64,000 bases of DNA from Kitasatospora sp. SUK 42 (lineage in GTDB: Bacteria; Actinomycetota; Actinomycetes; Streptomycetales; Streptomycetaceae). Positions 33,901-43,328 of this stretch are shown here, in pieces (the stretch's first letter is position 1; every line of letters starts with the position of its first letter). A program made the position numbers and the translations under genes. Under the pieces are notes generated by a model that made no database searches, was not told the origin of the DNA, and was given only the letters and a program-made list of their open reading frames with translations. Location: contig NZ_LFMD02000002.1 of the NCBI RefSeq assembly GCF_015776785.2, positions 96,919 to 160,918 on the forward strand, written 5' to 3'.

Positions 33901-34662
33901 ATGGACCTAGGACTCAAGAACAAGACCTACATCGTCACCGGCGCCACCCGGGGCCTCGGCCTGGCCGCCGCCCGCGAACTCGCCGCCGACGGCGCCCACG
34001 TGCTGATCAGCGGCCGCACCCAGGAGGCCGTCGACGCCGCCGTCACCGAGCTGAACACCCTCGGCTCCGCCCACGGCGTCGTCGCCGACAACGCCGCCCC
34101 CGACACCGCCGACCGCCTCGTCGCCGAGGCCCGGTCCCGCTTCGGCGGCCTCGACGGCATCCTGATCAGCGTCGGCGGCCCCCAGGCCGGCCCGGTCGAG
34201 ACCGCCCCCGAGTCCGCCTGGCGCGACGCCTTCGAATCCGTCTTCCTCGGCGCCCTCCGCCTGGCCCGCACCGCGGCCGCCACCCTCCCCTCCGGCGGCG
34301 TGATCGGCTTCGTGCTCTCCACCTCGGTCCGCCAGCCCATCCCCGGCCTCGGCATCTCCAACGGACTGCGCCCCGGCCTCGCCATGGCCGCCAAGACCCT
34401 CGCCGACGAGCTCGGCCCGCGCGGCATCCGGGTGCTCGGCCTGCTCCCCGGCCGGATCGACACCGACCGGGTCCGCGAACTCGACGCCCTCGCCCCCGAC
34501 CCGGAGGCCGCCCGCGCCCAGGCCGGCGGCACCATCCCGCTCCGCCGCTACGGCTCCCCCGAGGAGTTCGGCAAGGTCGCCGCCTTCCTGCTCTCCCCCG
34601 CCGCCTCCTACCTGACCGGCATCATGGTCCCCGTCGACGGCGGCGCCCTCCGCTCCCTCTGA
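33901..34662 (+). CDS. SDR family oxidoreductase with atypical active site
   Basis: A 253-residue Rossmann protein. It has cofactor motif TGATRGLG (14-21), a Ser-type segment STSVRQPIPGLG, and a normal C-terminus YLTGIMVPVDGGALRSL. Where classical SDRs carry YxxxK the sequence reads ISNGLRPGLAMAAKTLADEL: aligned by the following helix, the catalytic Tyr and Lys positions are Ser and Arg. A subgroup of FabG-like SDRs with SNxxR at this site is known, so the loss is a family trait and not damage; the activity is uncertain. ATG 33901 lacks a ribosome site; CAAGAT 6 nt upstream suggests a leaderless mRNA. Confidence 0.9.
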   Translation: MDLGLKNKTYIVTGATRGLGLAAARELAADGAHVLISGRTQEAVDAAVTELNTLGSAHGVVADNAAPDTADRLVAEARSRFGGLDGILISVGGPQAGPVETAPESAWRDAFESVFLGALRLARTAAATLPSGGVIGFVLSTSVRQPIPGLGISNGLRPGLAMAAKTLADELGPRGIRVLGLLPGRIDTDRVRELDALAPDPEAARAQAGGTIPLRRYGSPEEFGKVAAFLLSPAASYLTGIMVPVDGGALRSL

Positions 34663-34688
34663 GCCCCCCGGAGAGGGACGCGCCCGCG

Positions 34689-35339
34689 TCACTCCACCCT
34701 CGAACGCCCCCGCCGCCTCCGCCGAGGCCAGACGTGCCGACGCTCGGCGGGGGCCTCCTGCAGCACCCGGACCCGCAGCTCGGCCGGCAGCTCCGCCAGC
34801 CCCAGACTGTGCAGGGCGTCCCCCCGCGGCCCGTCCTCGAAGTGCTCCACCAGCGCCGCCGGGTCCCCGCCGGGCGTCAGCCGTACGGCCCCGCGCAGCC
34901 GCGGATGCCCCGGCGCCCGCACCAGCCGCACCACCGCCCGGTCGACCTCCGGCAGCACCTCCGTCCCGCGTTCCAGCGCCTCCTCCAGGGCCCGCGCACT
35001 CACCCGCAGCCGCAGCCCGCCCACCCCCGGCGTCGGCACCGCGATGCTCGACAGCCCGGTCCGCCGCAGCTGCGCCACCAGCCACCACGCCGTCCCCGCC
35101 ACCAGGACGGACAGCCCGCCGATCACCGTCGGCCACCACCACGAGGACGCCACCCAGCGCACCCGCGACCGCTCGCTCACCACCGGCTGGTCCGGCGAGG
35201 TGAGCGGCCACCACCGCGGCGGATCGACGCCCAGCCGCCGGTACAGGTCCAGCCCGCCCGCCAGCACCAGCACCCCGGCCCCCAGCAGCACCGCCCCCGC
35301 CACCCCCAGCAGCACCCGGTTGACGACCGTCCGCCTCAC
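34689..35339 (-). CDS. AmaP-like alkaline shock membrane anchor protein
   Basis: A 216-residue protein, last of the Asp23/Gls24 operon. Two membrane helices (VVNRVLLGVAGAVLLGAGVLVLAGGLDLY and WPTVIGGLSVLVAGTAWWLVAQL) enclose an extracytoplasmic loop with WWPLTSPDQPVV. The remainder is a cytoplasmic domain (VGGLRLRVSARALEEALERGTEVLPEVDRAVVRLVRAPGHPRLRGAVRLT) that resembles an Asp23-like beta-alpha fold. In Firmicutes AmaP tethers Asp23 to the membrane; the topology and context fit that role here (inference). GTG 35339 overlaps the DUF6286 stop by 4 nt (GTGA), with GGAGG upstream. It converges on the SDR gene. Confidence 0.78.
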   Translation of the reverse strand: MRRTVVNRVLLGVAGAVLLGAGVLVLAGGLDLYRRLGVDPPRWWPLTSPDQPVVSERSRVRWVASSWWWPTVIGGLSVLVAGTAWWLVAQLRRTGLSSIAVPTPGVGGLRLRVSARALEEALERGTEVLPEVDRAVVRLVRAPGHPRLRGAVRLTPGGDPAALVEHFEDGPRGDALHSLGLAELPAELRVRVLQEAPAERRHVWPRRRRRGRSRVE

Positions 35340-35917
35340 CCCTCCGCCTCCCCTCCGGTCGGCCCGGCCACCGTCCGCACGTCCAGCCGCAACGGCCGCG
35401 CCACCCCCACCCGCGCCAGCTCCTCCCGCAGTTGCCGCTGCACCGAGGCCGGATCGGCCGGCCCGCTCACCGTCACCCTGACCCGCCGCCGCCCGACCCG
35501 GATCCGCAGGTGGTCGATGCCGGTCAGGCCCGCCGCGCGGTCCGCCAGCAGGTGCCCGATCCCGGCCCGGTCGACGGCCGCACTCGTCCCCCCGTACGGG
35601 CGCAGCACCAGCCACCGCCGCAGCCCGGGCGCGACCGCCAGCCAGAGCAGCCACCCGCCCAGCAGGGCCGCCACCCCCGCGCCCACCAGCACCCCCAGAT
35701 CGTCGAGGTGCCGGGTGGCCAGCTCGTCCGCGATCTGCGCCCGCCACCGCCGGGCGGGCTGCCCGGCCCGTACCGCGATCACGTCGTACAGCAGCGCCCC
35801 CGCCCCCACCAGCACCGCCGTCGAGACCAGGGCCGCCGCCCCGGCCCGCGAGGCCCGCAGCCGCCGCGCCTTCTCCGGCCTCTCCGCGGACGCCTCCTGC
35901 GGCTCGCCGCTCACCAC
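35336..35917 (-). CDS. DUF6286 family membrane protein
   Basis: A 193-residue protein of the Asp23/Gls24 operon. A basic N-terminus (RPEKARRLRASRAGAA) precedes two helices (LVSTAVLVGAGALLYDVIAVRAG; VLVGAGVAALLGGWLLWLAVAPGLRRW) and a C-terminal alpha/beta domain (LADRAAGLTGIDHLRIRVGRRRVRVTVSGPADPASVQRQLREELARVG) that itself looks Asp23-like. The order fits DUF6286 proteins seen in streptomycete alkaline-shock loci. The start is GTG 35917, overlapping the upstream Gls24 stop by 7 nt. Function unknown; probably a membrane partner. Confidence 0.8.
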   Translation of the reverse strand: MVSGEPQEASAERPEKARRLRASRAGAAALVSTAVLVGAGALLYDVIAVRAGQPARRWRAQIADELATRHLDDLGVLVGAGVAALLGGWLLWLAVAPGLRRWLVLRPYGGTSAAVDRAGIGHLLADRAAGLTGIDHLRIRVGRRRVRVTVSGPADPASVQRQLREELARVGVARPLRLDVRTVAGPTGGEAEG

Positions 35918-36252
35918 GCTCCCCTCGGGACCAACTTCTCGACCACCACGACCACTTCCGACACCCTGGTCCCGGTCAGCCCGGCCACCCGCTCCGCCAC
36001 CCGCTCCCGCACACCCCGGGCCAGGCCCGCGAAGTCGGCCGGGAACGCCAGTTCGACGACGATCCGGACCGTCACCGTGCTGCCCGGCCGCACCACCGAC
36101 ACCCTCGGCGGCGCCCCCGCCGTCGACCGCCCGGCCCAGGCCTCCGCGAGCACCTCCCGGGCGGCCTGACCGGCGATCCGGGCGTAGACCCGGTCCGCGA
36201 CCCGCAGCCGCCCCCGGCGGCCGGGCACGGCGGCGGCGCCCGAACCCGCCAT
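35911..36252 (-). CDS. Asp23/Gls24 family protein, short form
   Basis: A 113-residue Asp23-domain protein: residues 18-100 read LRVADRVYARIAGQAAREVLAEAWAGRS..., VSVVRPGSTVTVRIVVELAFPADFAGLARGVRERVAERVAGLTGTRVSEVVVVVEKLV, the typical helix-strand-strand-helix-strand order. It lacks the low-complexity N-terminus of the larger paralogue upstream. ATG 36252 overlaps the preceding small-protein stop by one base. It could heteromultimerise with the large Gls24 protein. Cytoplasmic, tethered via operon partners (inference). Confidence 0.88.
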   Translation of the reverse strand: MAGSGAAAVPGRRGRLRVADRVYARIAGQAAREVLAEAWAGRSTAGAPPRVSVVRPGSTVTVRIVVELAFPADFAGLARGVRERVAERVAGLTGTRVSEVVVVVEKLVPRGAW

Positions 36253-36443
36253 CAGCGCCGCCGGTCGCGGCCGCGGAGCAGGTCCCCGAGGTCGCCGAGC
36301 TCGATGTCGCCCTCCAGCAGCCGCCCGACCACGAAGCCGACCAGCCCGAGCGCGGCCACCAGCAGGAACGCCGCGAATCCGCCGAAGTACCCGGCGAAGC
36401 CGAGGGCCATGCCCACCACCAGGCCGACGATGGCCAGGTTCAT
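36252..36443 (-). CDS. small two-helix membrane protein of the Gls24 operon (DUF2273-like)
   Basis: A 63-residue protein: MNLAIVGLVVGMALGFAGYFGGF followed by AAFLLVAALGLVGFVVGRLLEGDIELGDLGDLLRGRDRRR. The two hydrophobic segments and Gly-rich first helix resemble DUF2273 proteins, which accompany Asp23 and AmaP in Firmicutes. It lies between the two Gls24 genes, with a 41-nt gap upstream and a 1-nt overlap downstream. The start is ATG 36443. It probably acts as a membrane anchor. Confidence 0.8.
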   Translation of the reverse strand: MNLAIVGLVVGMALGFAGYFGGFAAFLLVAALGLVGFVVGRLLEGDIELGDLGDLLRGRDRRR

Positions 36444-36484
36444 CCGCTACTCCCTCGTCCTCCGCCGGGTCCGACCGCCGGGCG

Positions 36485-37102
36485 CTACTTGAGCCTCGGC
36501 CGCTGCCCCGGGGCCGGCACCGGCTCCTCTTCCTCCTCGAACTCCGGTTCGTCCGGGAGGTGGACGTCGTTGACCGCGATGTTGACCTCGACGACCTCCA
36601 GGCCGGTCATCCGCTCGACCGCTTCGATGATGTTCTCCCGCACCTGCCGGGCGAGTTCGGGGATCACCACGCCGTACTCCACCACCAGGGCGATGTCGAT
36701 CGCGGTCTGCTTCTCGCCGACCTCGGCCTTGATCCCGCGCCCGACGCTGGACTTCCCGCCGGGCCCCACCCGGTCCCGCATCGCGCCGAAGGTACGGGCC
36801 AGCCCCGATCCCAGGGCGTGGATCCCGGAGACCTCGCGGGCGGCCATCCCGGCGATCTTCTCGACCACCCCGACCGCCAGCGCCGTCCGCCCCCGCTCCT
36901 GCGCCGGCCTCGCGCCGTCGCCGGACGGGAGCCCGGACGAGGGCTTCGCACCGGTCGCGCCGGTCGCACCGGTGGCGCCCGAGGCGCCCGAGGCGCCCGA
37001 GGCGCCCGAGGCGCCGGCCCCGCCGGCGCCGCCGGGCGGACCGGGGGTCGGGGCGTGGCCGGGGTGCTTGTGCAGGGTCGCGGGCGTCGGAGTGTCAGGC
37101 AT
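36485..37102 (-). CDS. Asp23/Gls24 family envelope stress response protein
   Basis: A 205-residue protein, first gene of the operon. Residues 1-68 are low-complexity and collagen-like (PGPPGGAGGAGASGASGASG..., GAT repeats). The Asp23 domain follows (about 72-178): RTALAVGVVEKIAGMAAREVSGIHAL, GIKAEVGEKQTAIDIALVVEYGVVIPELARQVRENIIEAVERMTGLEVVEVNIAVNDVHLP. It ends with an acidic/proline tail (EFEEEEEPVPAP). Asp23-type proteins form abundant membrane-associated assemblies induced by alkaline or cell-wall stress. ATG 37102, GGGAGATGC upstream. The repetitive N-terminus is unusual for the family. Confidence 0.92.
   Translation of the reverse strand: MPDTPTPATLHKHPGHAPTPGPPGGAGGAGASGASGASGASGATGATGATGAKPSSGLPSGDGARPAQERGRTALAVGVVEKIAGMAAREVSGIHALGSGLARTFGAMRDRVGPGGKSSVGRGIKAEVGEKQTAIDIALVVEYGVVIPELARQVRENIIEAVERMTGLEVVEVNIAVNDVHLPDEPEFEEEEEPVPAPGQRPRLK
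36974..37016. repeat. 9-bp tandem repeats encoding Gly-Ala-Ser triplets
   Basis: Copies of GAGGCGCCC in tandem (perfect at 36981-37007, degenerate on both sides as GGTGGCGCC and GAGGCGCCG). Read on the minus strand they give GAS and GAT triplets, a collagen-like segment at the N-terminus of the Gls24 protein. Prone to slippage. Confidence 0.85.
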
Positions 37103-37225
37103 GGGGGCGCATCTCCCGTCGTACGGCTCCAGCTATATCGCAAACCTCCCCAACTCTGGCATTTCGCCGCGTTCCCCGCCCGCCGGGAGCGCCCTCCGAG
37201 CCACCCCTGCCCCCGGGAACGCCGA

Positions 37226-37260
37226 GGGCCCGGCCCGGGGGTGTTCCCCGGGCCGGGCCC
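37226..37260 (-). terminator. intrinsic terminator of the crotonase gene
   Basis: GGGCCCGGCCCGGGG and its exact reverse complement (15 bp) enclose a GTGTT loop, 36 nt past the crotonase stop. Confidence 0.9.
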
Positions 37261-37296
37261 AGTCGTCGGAAGCGTTTCCTCCGCAGCCGGCCGGTG

Positions 37297-38103
37297 TCAG
37301 TCGCCGATCCCGGCGAGCTCCCGCAGCCGACGGGCCTGCGCCGCCCGTTCGGCCGAGCGCTGCTCGTCGTAGGAGCGGCCCGACGCCCCCTGGAGCAGCG
37401 CCTTGGTCTCGATGACGGCGCCGCGCGGAGCGGCCAGCAGGGCGGCGGCGAGGTCCCGGGCGGCGGCGTCCAGCTCCGTGCCGGGGACGGCCAGGTTGGC
37501 CAGCCCGATCGCGGCGGCCTCCTCGGCGCCGACCCAGCGGCCGGTCGCGCAGATCTCCAGCGCCCGGGCGTAGCCGACGAGTTCGACCAGCGGCTTGGTG
37601 CCCGCCAGGTCGGGGACGAGCCCGAGCGAGGTCTCCTTCATGGCGAACTGCACGTCGTCGGCCACCACCCGCAGGTCGCAGCCGAGGGCGAGCTGGAAGC
37701 CCGCGCCGACGGCGTGGCCCTGGACGACGGCGATGGAGATCAGGTCGGGGCGGCGCCACCAGGTGAAGGCCTCCTGGTAGGAGGCGATGGCCTCGTCCAG
37801 CTCCTGGTCGGCGGAGCCCGCGAGCTGGACGAAGGTGGGCTCGCCGGGGATGCCCTCGGGGGTGAACATGGCCCGGTCCAGCCCGGCCGAGAAGGAGACG
37901 CCCTCCGCGCGCAGCAGCACGACCCGGACGCTTCCGGGCAGTTCGCGCCCGACGGCGGCGAGGGCGCGCCAGAGCGCGGGCGACTGCGCGTTGCGCCGCT
38001 TGGGCTGACAGAGGGTGACGACGGCGAGTTCGCCGTCGATCTCCAGGCGGACGCCGTCCCGCTCCCAGCTCGGGGCCTGCGGGTCGGTGACGGGAGCGGT
38101 CAT
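37297..38103 (-). CDS. enoyl-CoA hydratase/isomerase family protein
   Basis: A 268-residue crotonase-fold protein. It shows the CoA/oxyanion segments SFSAGLDRAMF and GHAVGAGFQLALGCDLRVVADDVQFAMKETSLGLVPDLAGTKPLVELVG. The position of the classical second glutamate (in the GLVPD region) is not a clear Glu-Pro-Glu, so hydratase activity is not certain; isomerase or hydrolase activity is possible. ATG 38103 (MTAPVTDPQAPSWER) has GGAGG 7 nt upstream; an upstream ATG at 38220 is unsupported. It stands alone, with a strong terminator. Confidence 0.88.
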   Translation of the reverse strand: MTAPVTDPQAPSWERDGVRLEIDGELAVVTLCQPKRRNAQSPALWRALAAVGRELPGSVRVVLLRAEGVSFSAGLDRAMFTPEGIPGEPTFVQLAGSADQELDEAIASYQEAFTWWRRPDLISIAVVQGHAVGAGFQLALGCDLRVVADDVQFAMKETSLGLVPDLAGTKPLVELVGYARALEICATGRWVGAEEAAAIGLANLAVPGTELDAAARDLAAALLAAPRGAVIETKALLQGASGRSYDEQRSAERAAQARRLRELAGIGD

Positions 38104-38334
38104 GCGGGAACCTCCGGTGGCGAGGGACTTGGCTACCGGAGAGTAACAAACCTGGACGCGACTGGGCAGGGCCCCGGCCCGGAAAGGTCGGCGCCGGGTG
38201 CGCGACGGACACCCGGACATGACGATCGGCGGCCGGTCCGCTCGGTCCGAGGGCGGACGCCCAGCCGCTGTCAGCTGTCGTCTCCTCGGCCGGCGCCGTG
38301 CCGCCGCGTCATCCGGCCCAGACCTGACGAAGAG

Positions 38335-38568
38335 TCAGGAATTGGCTCCGGCAGTCGCCTTGTTCTTGCCCCGCGTGGCACCGCCGCGGCCCCGGAGGAT
38401 CACTCCGGACTCGCTCAGCATCCGGTGCACGAAGCCGTACGAACGACCGGTCTCCTCCGCGAGAGCGCGAATGCTCGCCCCGGAGTCGTACTTCTTCTTG
38501 AGATCGGCCGCGAGCTTCTCACGCGCGGCACCGGTCACCCGGCTGCCCTTTTTCAGAGTCTCGGCCAC
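38335..38568 (-). CDS. small helix-turn-helix protein
   Basis: A 77-residue basic protein: MAETLKKGSRVTGAAREKLAADLKKKYDSGASIRALAEETGRSYGFVHRMLSESGVILRGRGG, with a resolvase/homeodomain-like HTH at about 28-55 (SIRALAEETGRSYGFVHRML) and a Lys/Arg-rich tail (TRGKNKATAGANS). It is highly conserved in streptomycetes as a stand-alone DNA-binding protein. The start is GTG 38568 with GAGGAGG 6-9 nt upstream; an ATG further upstream at 38634 adds 22 unconserved residues. Probably a small nucleoid or transcription factor; targets unknown. Confidence 0.88.
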   Translation of the reverse strand: MAETLKKGSRVTGAAREKLAADLKKKYDSGASIRALAEETGRSYGFVHRMLSESGVILRGRGGATRGKNKATAGANS

Positions 38569-38895
38569 CCGTGCCTCCTCGTAGCGTTGCTCGGTCAGAT
38601 TCCCATGATCACCCATCCACCGCGTCCTGGCCACCCATTCGACAAGGTCGATGTCGCAAATGCGCAGTCCTGCGGTGGTGTTCCGAGTGCACTGGGGCGC
38701 TCACGCAGAGTGCACGCCCCCGGGCGGCTGCCGCCATTCGCTGAAAAAGGGCTGATCAGCAACGTCGGCCCGACCACGATCGAGTGGCGGGCCGACGGGA
38801 AGTCCTTAAACGGAATCCGGGTCTTCTTCATTCCCGGACACGCCGAAAGGACTAGATATTCTGGTCCGAAAAGCGGATGGGGCGTCTACTTCCGG
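38569..38895. other. intergenic region, ABC-F gene 3' side / HTH gene 5' side
   Basis: 327 nt without a convincing gene. It is less GC-rich than the surroundings, especially 38800-38880. It contains a near-palindrome GGACTAGATATTCTGGTCC at 38849-38867 (outer 4 bp and inner AGA/TCT pair). The HTH gene's promoter should lie here; no -35/-10 pair could be assigned. Confidence 0.45.
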
Positions 38896-40494
<1,599 letters not shown>

Positions 40495-40715
40495 GGCTGG
40501 GGACTACTCCTGGGACGTGGGCGGGCGGCCGGGTGCGGACCCGGGCAGCGGAAAGGGGGCTTCATCGGCGGTCGGCGCGGTGGATGGGGGCGCCGCCGCC
40601 CGCTATTGCCCGGAGAAGATAGCCATGGCGGCCAGTCTACCGGGCCGCGCGGAACACCCCGGGGACTACCGCCCCGGGGTACCAGGGCCTCGGGGCACCA
40701 GGGCCTCGGGCCTGG

Positions 40716-40752
40716 CTCCCGGGTCCTTGCCGGGTCCGGCAGAACCCGGGAG
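40716..40752 (-). terminator. two-part stem terminator
   Basis: CTCCCGGGT pairs with ACCCGGGAG at the ends, and an inner TGCCG/CGGCA hairpin lies between them, 8 nt past the stop of the secreted-protein gene. Confidence 0.75.
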
Positions 40753-40759
40753 ACGGGCC

Positions 40760-41743
40760 CTACTGCTGCGGCTGGTCTCCCCCGGTCGGCGCCGGGGCGG
40801 CGGGGGCGTCCGAGGCCGGGGCGGCCGACGGGTCCGCGCAGCCGCCCTGCGGGCGGACCGCGGCGAACGGCGCGTCCAGGCTGCCGCAGGCCGTCTCGGG
40901 CGCGGCCGCCTTGGTGTCGAACACCTTCGGCGGGACGATCGGGCCGTCGGTGACCTCCACCCGGGCGGCGTCCAGCACCTTGACCGTCGCCGTCGGGCCG
41001 GCGCTCATCGCCCAGCCGTTGCTGTCCAGCCGGTAGCCGGTGATGCCGCCGGAGACGGCCTGCCCGCTGCTGTTGGTGCAGCTGCGCGGGATGAGCACCG
41101 CGTAGTCGGTGTGGACGGTGCGCAGCGGGTCGTAGAGGCAGCCGCTGGACGGCCGGTCGTTGTAGCGCAGGTCGCCGTCGGCGTCGCGCAGGCCCATGGT
41201 CAGGTTCGGCGTCACCACGGCAAGCCAGGGCGAGCCGTCCCGCTGGACGGTGTGCAGCGCGGCGGCGGCCCGCTGCACGGCGGCCTGCTTGCGCTGCGCG
41301 TCGGTCCGCTTGTCGGCGCCGGGCTCGCCGTCGCCGCGCAGGTAGTCCGCGAGGCCCGGCACGGCGCGGTGCCAGCGCACCTCGTGGTCGCCGGGTCGCA
41401 CCGAGGTGATCAGGCCGTCGTCCCAGACCACGATCGCGTTGTCCCCGGCCATCGCCAGGTAGAGCGCCTCGGCGCCCTCGCGGCGGTACGACCAGGCCCG
41501 CTCGCCGGTCTGCTTGTGGTACGCCTCCAGGCCGGGGCCGACCACCTTGAGGTCCAGGTCGGCCGCGCTGAGCGACTCCGAGTTCACCGGGGTCGCCTCC
41601 GCGCCGCTCGGCCCCGCCACCCGGTCGCCGAACGGCACCGGCTTGTTGGCGTGCGCCGCCGCACCGGCCGCAAGGACCAGCATCACCGCCAGGGCAGGCA
41701 GGATCGAGCGGGGGGTGAGTACACGCAGCGGCTTCCAGGACAC
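40760..41743 (-). CDS. hypothetical secreted or membrane-anchored protein
   Basis: About 327 residues. The N-terminus MSWKPLRVLTPRSILPALAVMLVLAAGAAAHA is a signal peptide or anchor. The body has PQQ-like turns (GLEAYHKQTGERAWSYRREG, IVVWDDGLITSVRPGDHEVRWHRAV), then a region with four cysteines (SGCLYDP, RSCTNSSG, ETACGSL, QGGCADP), suggesting two disulfides, and a Pro/Ala tail. GTG 41743 is chosen because it begins the signal peptide; further upstream the frame is unconserved Arg-rich sequence. Possibly a propeller-like surface protein; function unknown. It is divergent from the GH26 gene. Confidence 0.75.
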   Translation of the reverse strand: MSWKPLRVLTPRSILPALAVMLVLAAGAAAHANKPVPFGDRVAGPSGAEATPVNSESLSAADLDLKVVGPGLEAYHKQTGERAWSYRREGAEALYLAMAGDNAIVVWDDGLITSVRPGDHEVRWHRAVPGLADYLRGDGEPGADKRTDAQRKQAAVQRAAAALHTVQRDGSPWLAVVTPNLTMGLRDADGDLRYNDRPSSGCLYDPLRTVHTDYAVLIPRSCTNSSGQAVSGGITGYRLDSNGWAMSAGPTATVKVLDAARVEVTDGPIVPPKVFDTKAAAPETACGSLDAPFAAVRPQGGCADPSAAPASDAPAAPAPTGGDQPQQ

Positions 41744-42112
41744 GGCCGGAGCGTACCTTTCGCCGGGCGCGCGAGTCAGCCCGGAATCGGTGTCGGCCCG
41801 CCGCACCGCCCCTGGGCCCGCCCGTGCGCGCCCGTACCGCACGCCCGCCCGCCGACCTGCGCCGTCGGCTCCCCGGCCGGGTCGCCGGGGGTCGCGGAGC
41901 GGGCCGCGGGAGGCCGGCCGGACCGTTACAGAGCTGATACATGCGGGCCTCGCCACGCGGGCCTCGTGACGGACGGCGTTCGAATATCGCCCACTTTAGG
42001 GTGACATTCGGCATTTCCGTGCTCCGTCGGGCCTACTGTCGGCGAGCGTGGCGCCACCGTCCGCTCACGTCGTCACGTCCGCCCCCGTCTCGCGACGTCC
42101 GGAGGAGAGACC
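41744..42112. other. divergent promoter region, secreted protein / GH26
   Basis: 369 nt without a convincing gene. It should contain promoters for both divergent genes. TACTGT at about 42035-42040 on the plus strand is a possible -10 for the GH26 gene, and a GGAGGAGAG ribosome site lies before ATG 42113. No operator-like palindrome stood out. Confidence 0.45.
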
Positions 42113-43321
42113 ATGCGAATCGGCCGCTTGGCGCTGGCCGCCGCCGCCCTGCTGCTGATGGCCACGGCCAGCGTCCCGGCCGGGACGCCGCTCAGCCAGA
42201 CCGAACGGCACGCCTTCCCCTCGGACACCTTCGAGCCCCGCCCCGTCGTCCCCCGCCCGCCGGTCCAGCAGCCCCCGCACGAACCGCCCTTCGGCGCCTT
42301 CGTCGGCTCCTGGGACCAGTACATCCCGCAGATCGGCCAGTACGCGCAGTGGCTGGGCGACGCGAACATGCAGGTCGGCCACACCTATCTGGCGGGCAAC
42401 GACTGGAGCGACGTCGAGGGCGACCCGCTGGTGCTCGGCATGTGGTCGCAGTGGCGGCTGGTCGACCCGTCCCGGATGCTGGTGCTCGGCGTGCCGATGC
42501 TGGTGCCCAACGAGGGGAACGTGCCGGACGCCGAGGTCGCCAAGCTGCTCGACCAGGGCGCGCGCGGGGACTTCGACGGGCACTTCCTGCGGCTCGCCCG
42601 CCGACTGGTCGCGAGCGGCGGCGCGGACACCGTCCTCACCCTCGGCTGGGAGATGAACGGCGTCACCTACACCCACCGCTGCAAGCCCGACCCCACCGCG
42701 TGGAAGGCGTACTGGCGGCGGATCGTCGGGGCGATGCGCTCGGTGCCCGGGCAGCGGTTCCGCTTCGACTTCGCCCCGAGCCGGGGCCTGGACGCGATCC
42801 CGTGGACCAGGTGCTATCCGGGCGACGACGTGGTCGACATCATCGGCATGGACAACTACGACCAGCCGGCCGGGAGCACCTTCGACGACTACGTGCGCGA
42901 GCCGTACGGCCTTCAGGACCAGGTCGAGTTCGCCGCCAAGCGCGGCAAGCCGGTCTCGTACCCGGAGTGGGGGTTGTTCCGCAACGGCGACAACCCCGAG
43001 TTCGTGCAGCGGATGGTCGACTGGATGCGCACCCACGACACCGCCTACCAGACCGTCACCGACTACTGTCCGCACGGCTTCTTCCGGTGTGACCGCAATC
43101 CGCGCTCGGCCTCGCTGTTCAAGCAGCTGATGTCCGGGTCGAGGGGGGCGCCGGCGATGCCCGGGGCCCCGGCCGCACCCGTCCTCCCCACCCCGCTTAC
43201 CCTGCCCACCCCGCCGGCCCTGCCCGTCAGGGTGGACGGGCCGGCCGGCCCCTCGGCGCGTCCCCCGGCGTCCCCGCCGCCGCACAGCCCCTCGGCGGCG
43301 GGAACGCCCTCGCGGCGGTGA
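42113..43321 (+). CDS. secreted GH26-like glycoside hydrolase
   Basis: A 402-residue exported protein. Signal peptide MRIGRLALAAAALLLMATASVPAG is followed by a Pro-rich linker and a TIM-barrel domain with GH26 landmarks: GAFVGSWDQYIPQIGQYAQWL, the acid/base Glu in LTLGWEMNGVTYTHRC, the substrate-cleft DVVDIIGMDNYD, and the nucleophile Glu in SYPEWGLFRNGDN. The last 70 residues are Pro/Ala/Ser-rich, likely a wall-spanning tail. GH26 enzymes are mostly beta-mannanases or related endohydrolases; the target may be the polysaccharide made by the adjacent cluster (inference). It ends 7 nt from the convergent EPS operon. Confidence 0.86.
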   Translation: MRIGRLALAAAALLLMATASVPAGTPLSQTERHAFPSDTFEPRPVVPRPPVQQPPHEPPFGAFVGSWDQYIPQIGQYAQWLGDANMQVGHTYLAGNDWSDVEGDPLVLGMWSQWRLVDPSRMLVLGVPMLVPNEGNVPDAEVAKLLDQGARGDFDGHFLRLARRLVASGGADTVLTLGWEMNGVTYTHRCKPDPTAWKAYWRRIVGAMRSVPGQRFRFDFAPSRGLDAIPWTRCYPGDDVVDIIGMDNYDQPAGSTFDDYVREPYGLQDQVEFAAKRGKPVSYPEWGLFRNGDNPEFVQRMVDWMRTHDTAYQTVTDYCPHGFFRCDRNPRSASLFKQLMSGSRGAPAMPGAPAAPVLPTPLTLPTPPALPVRVDGPAGPSARPPASPPPHSPSAAGTPSRR

Positions 43322-43328
43322 GCGCCCG

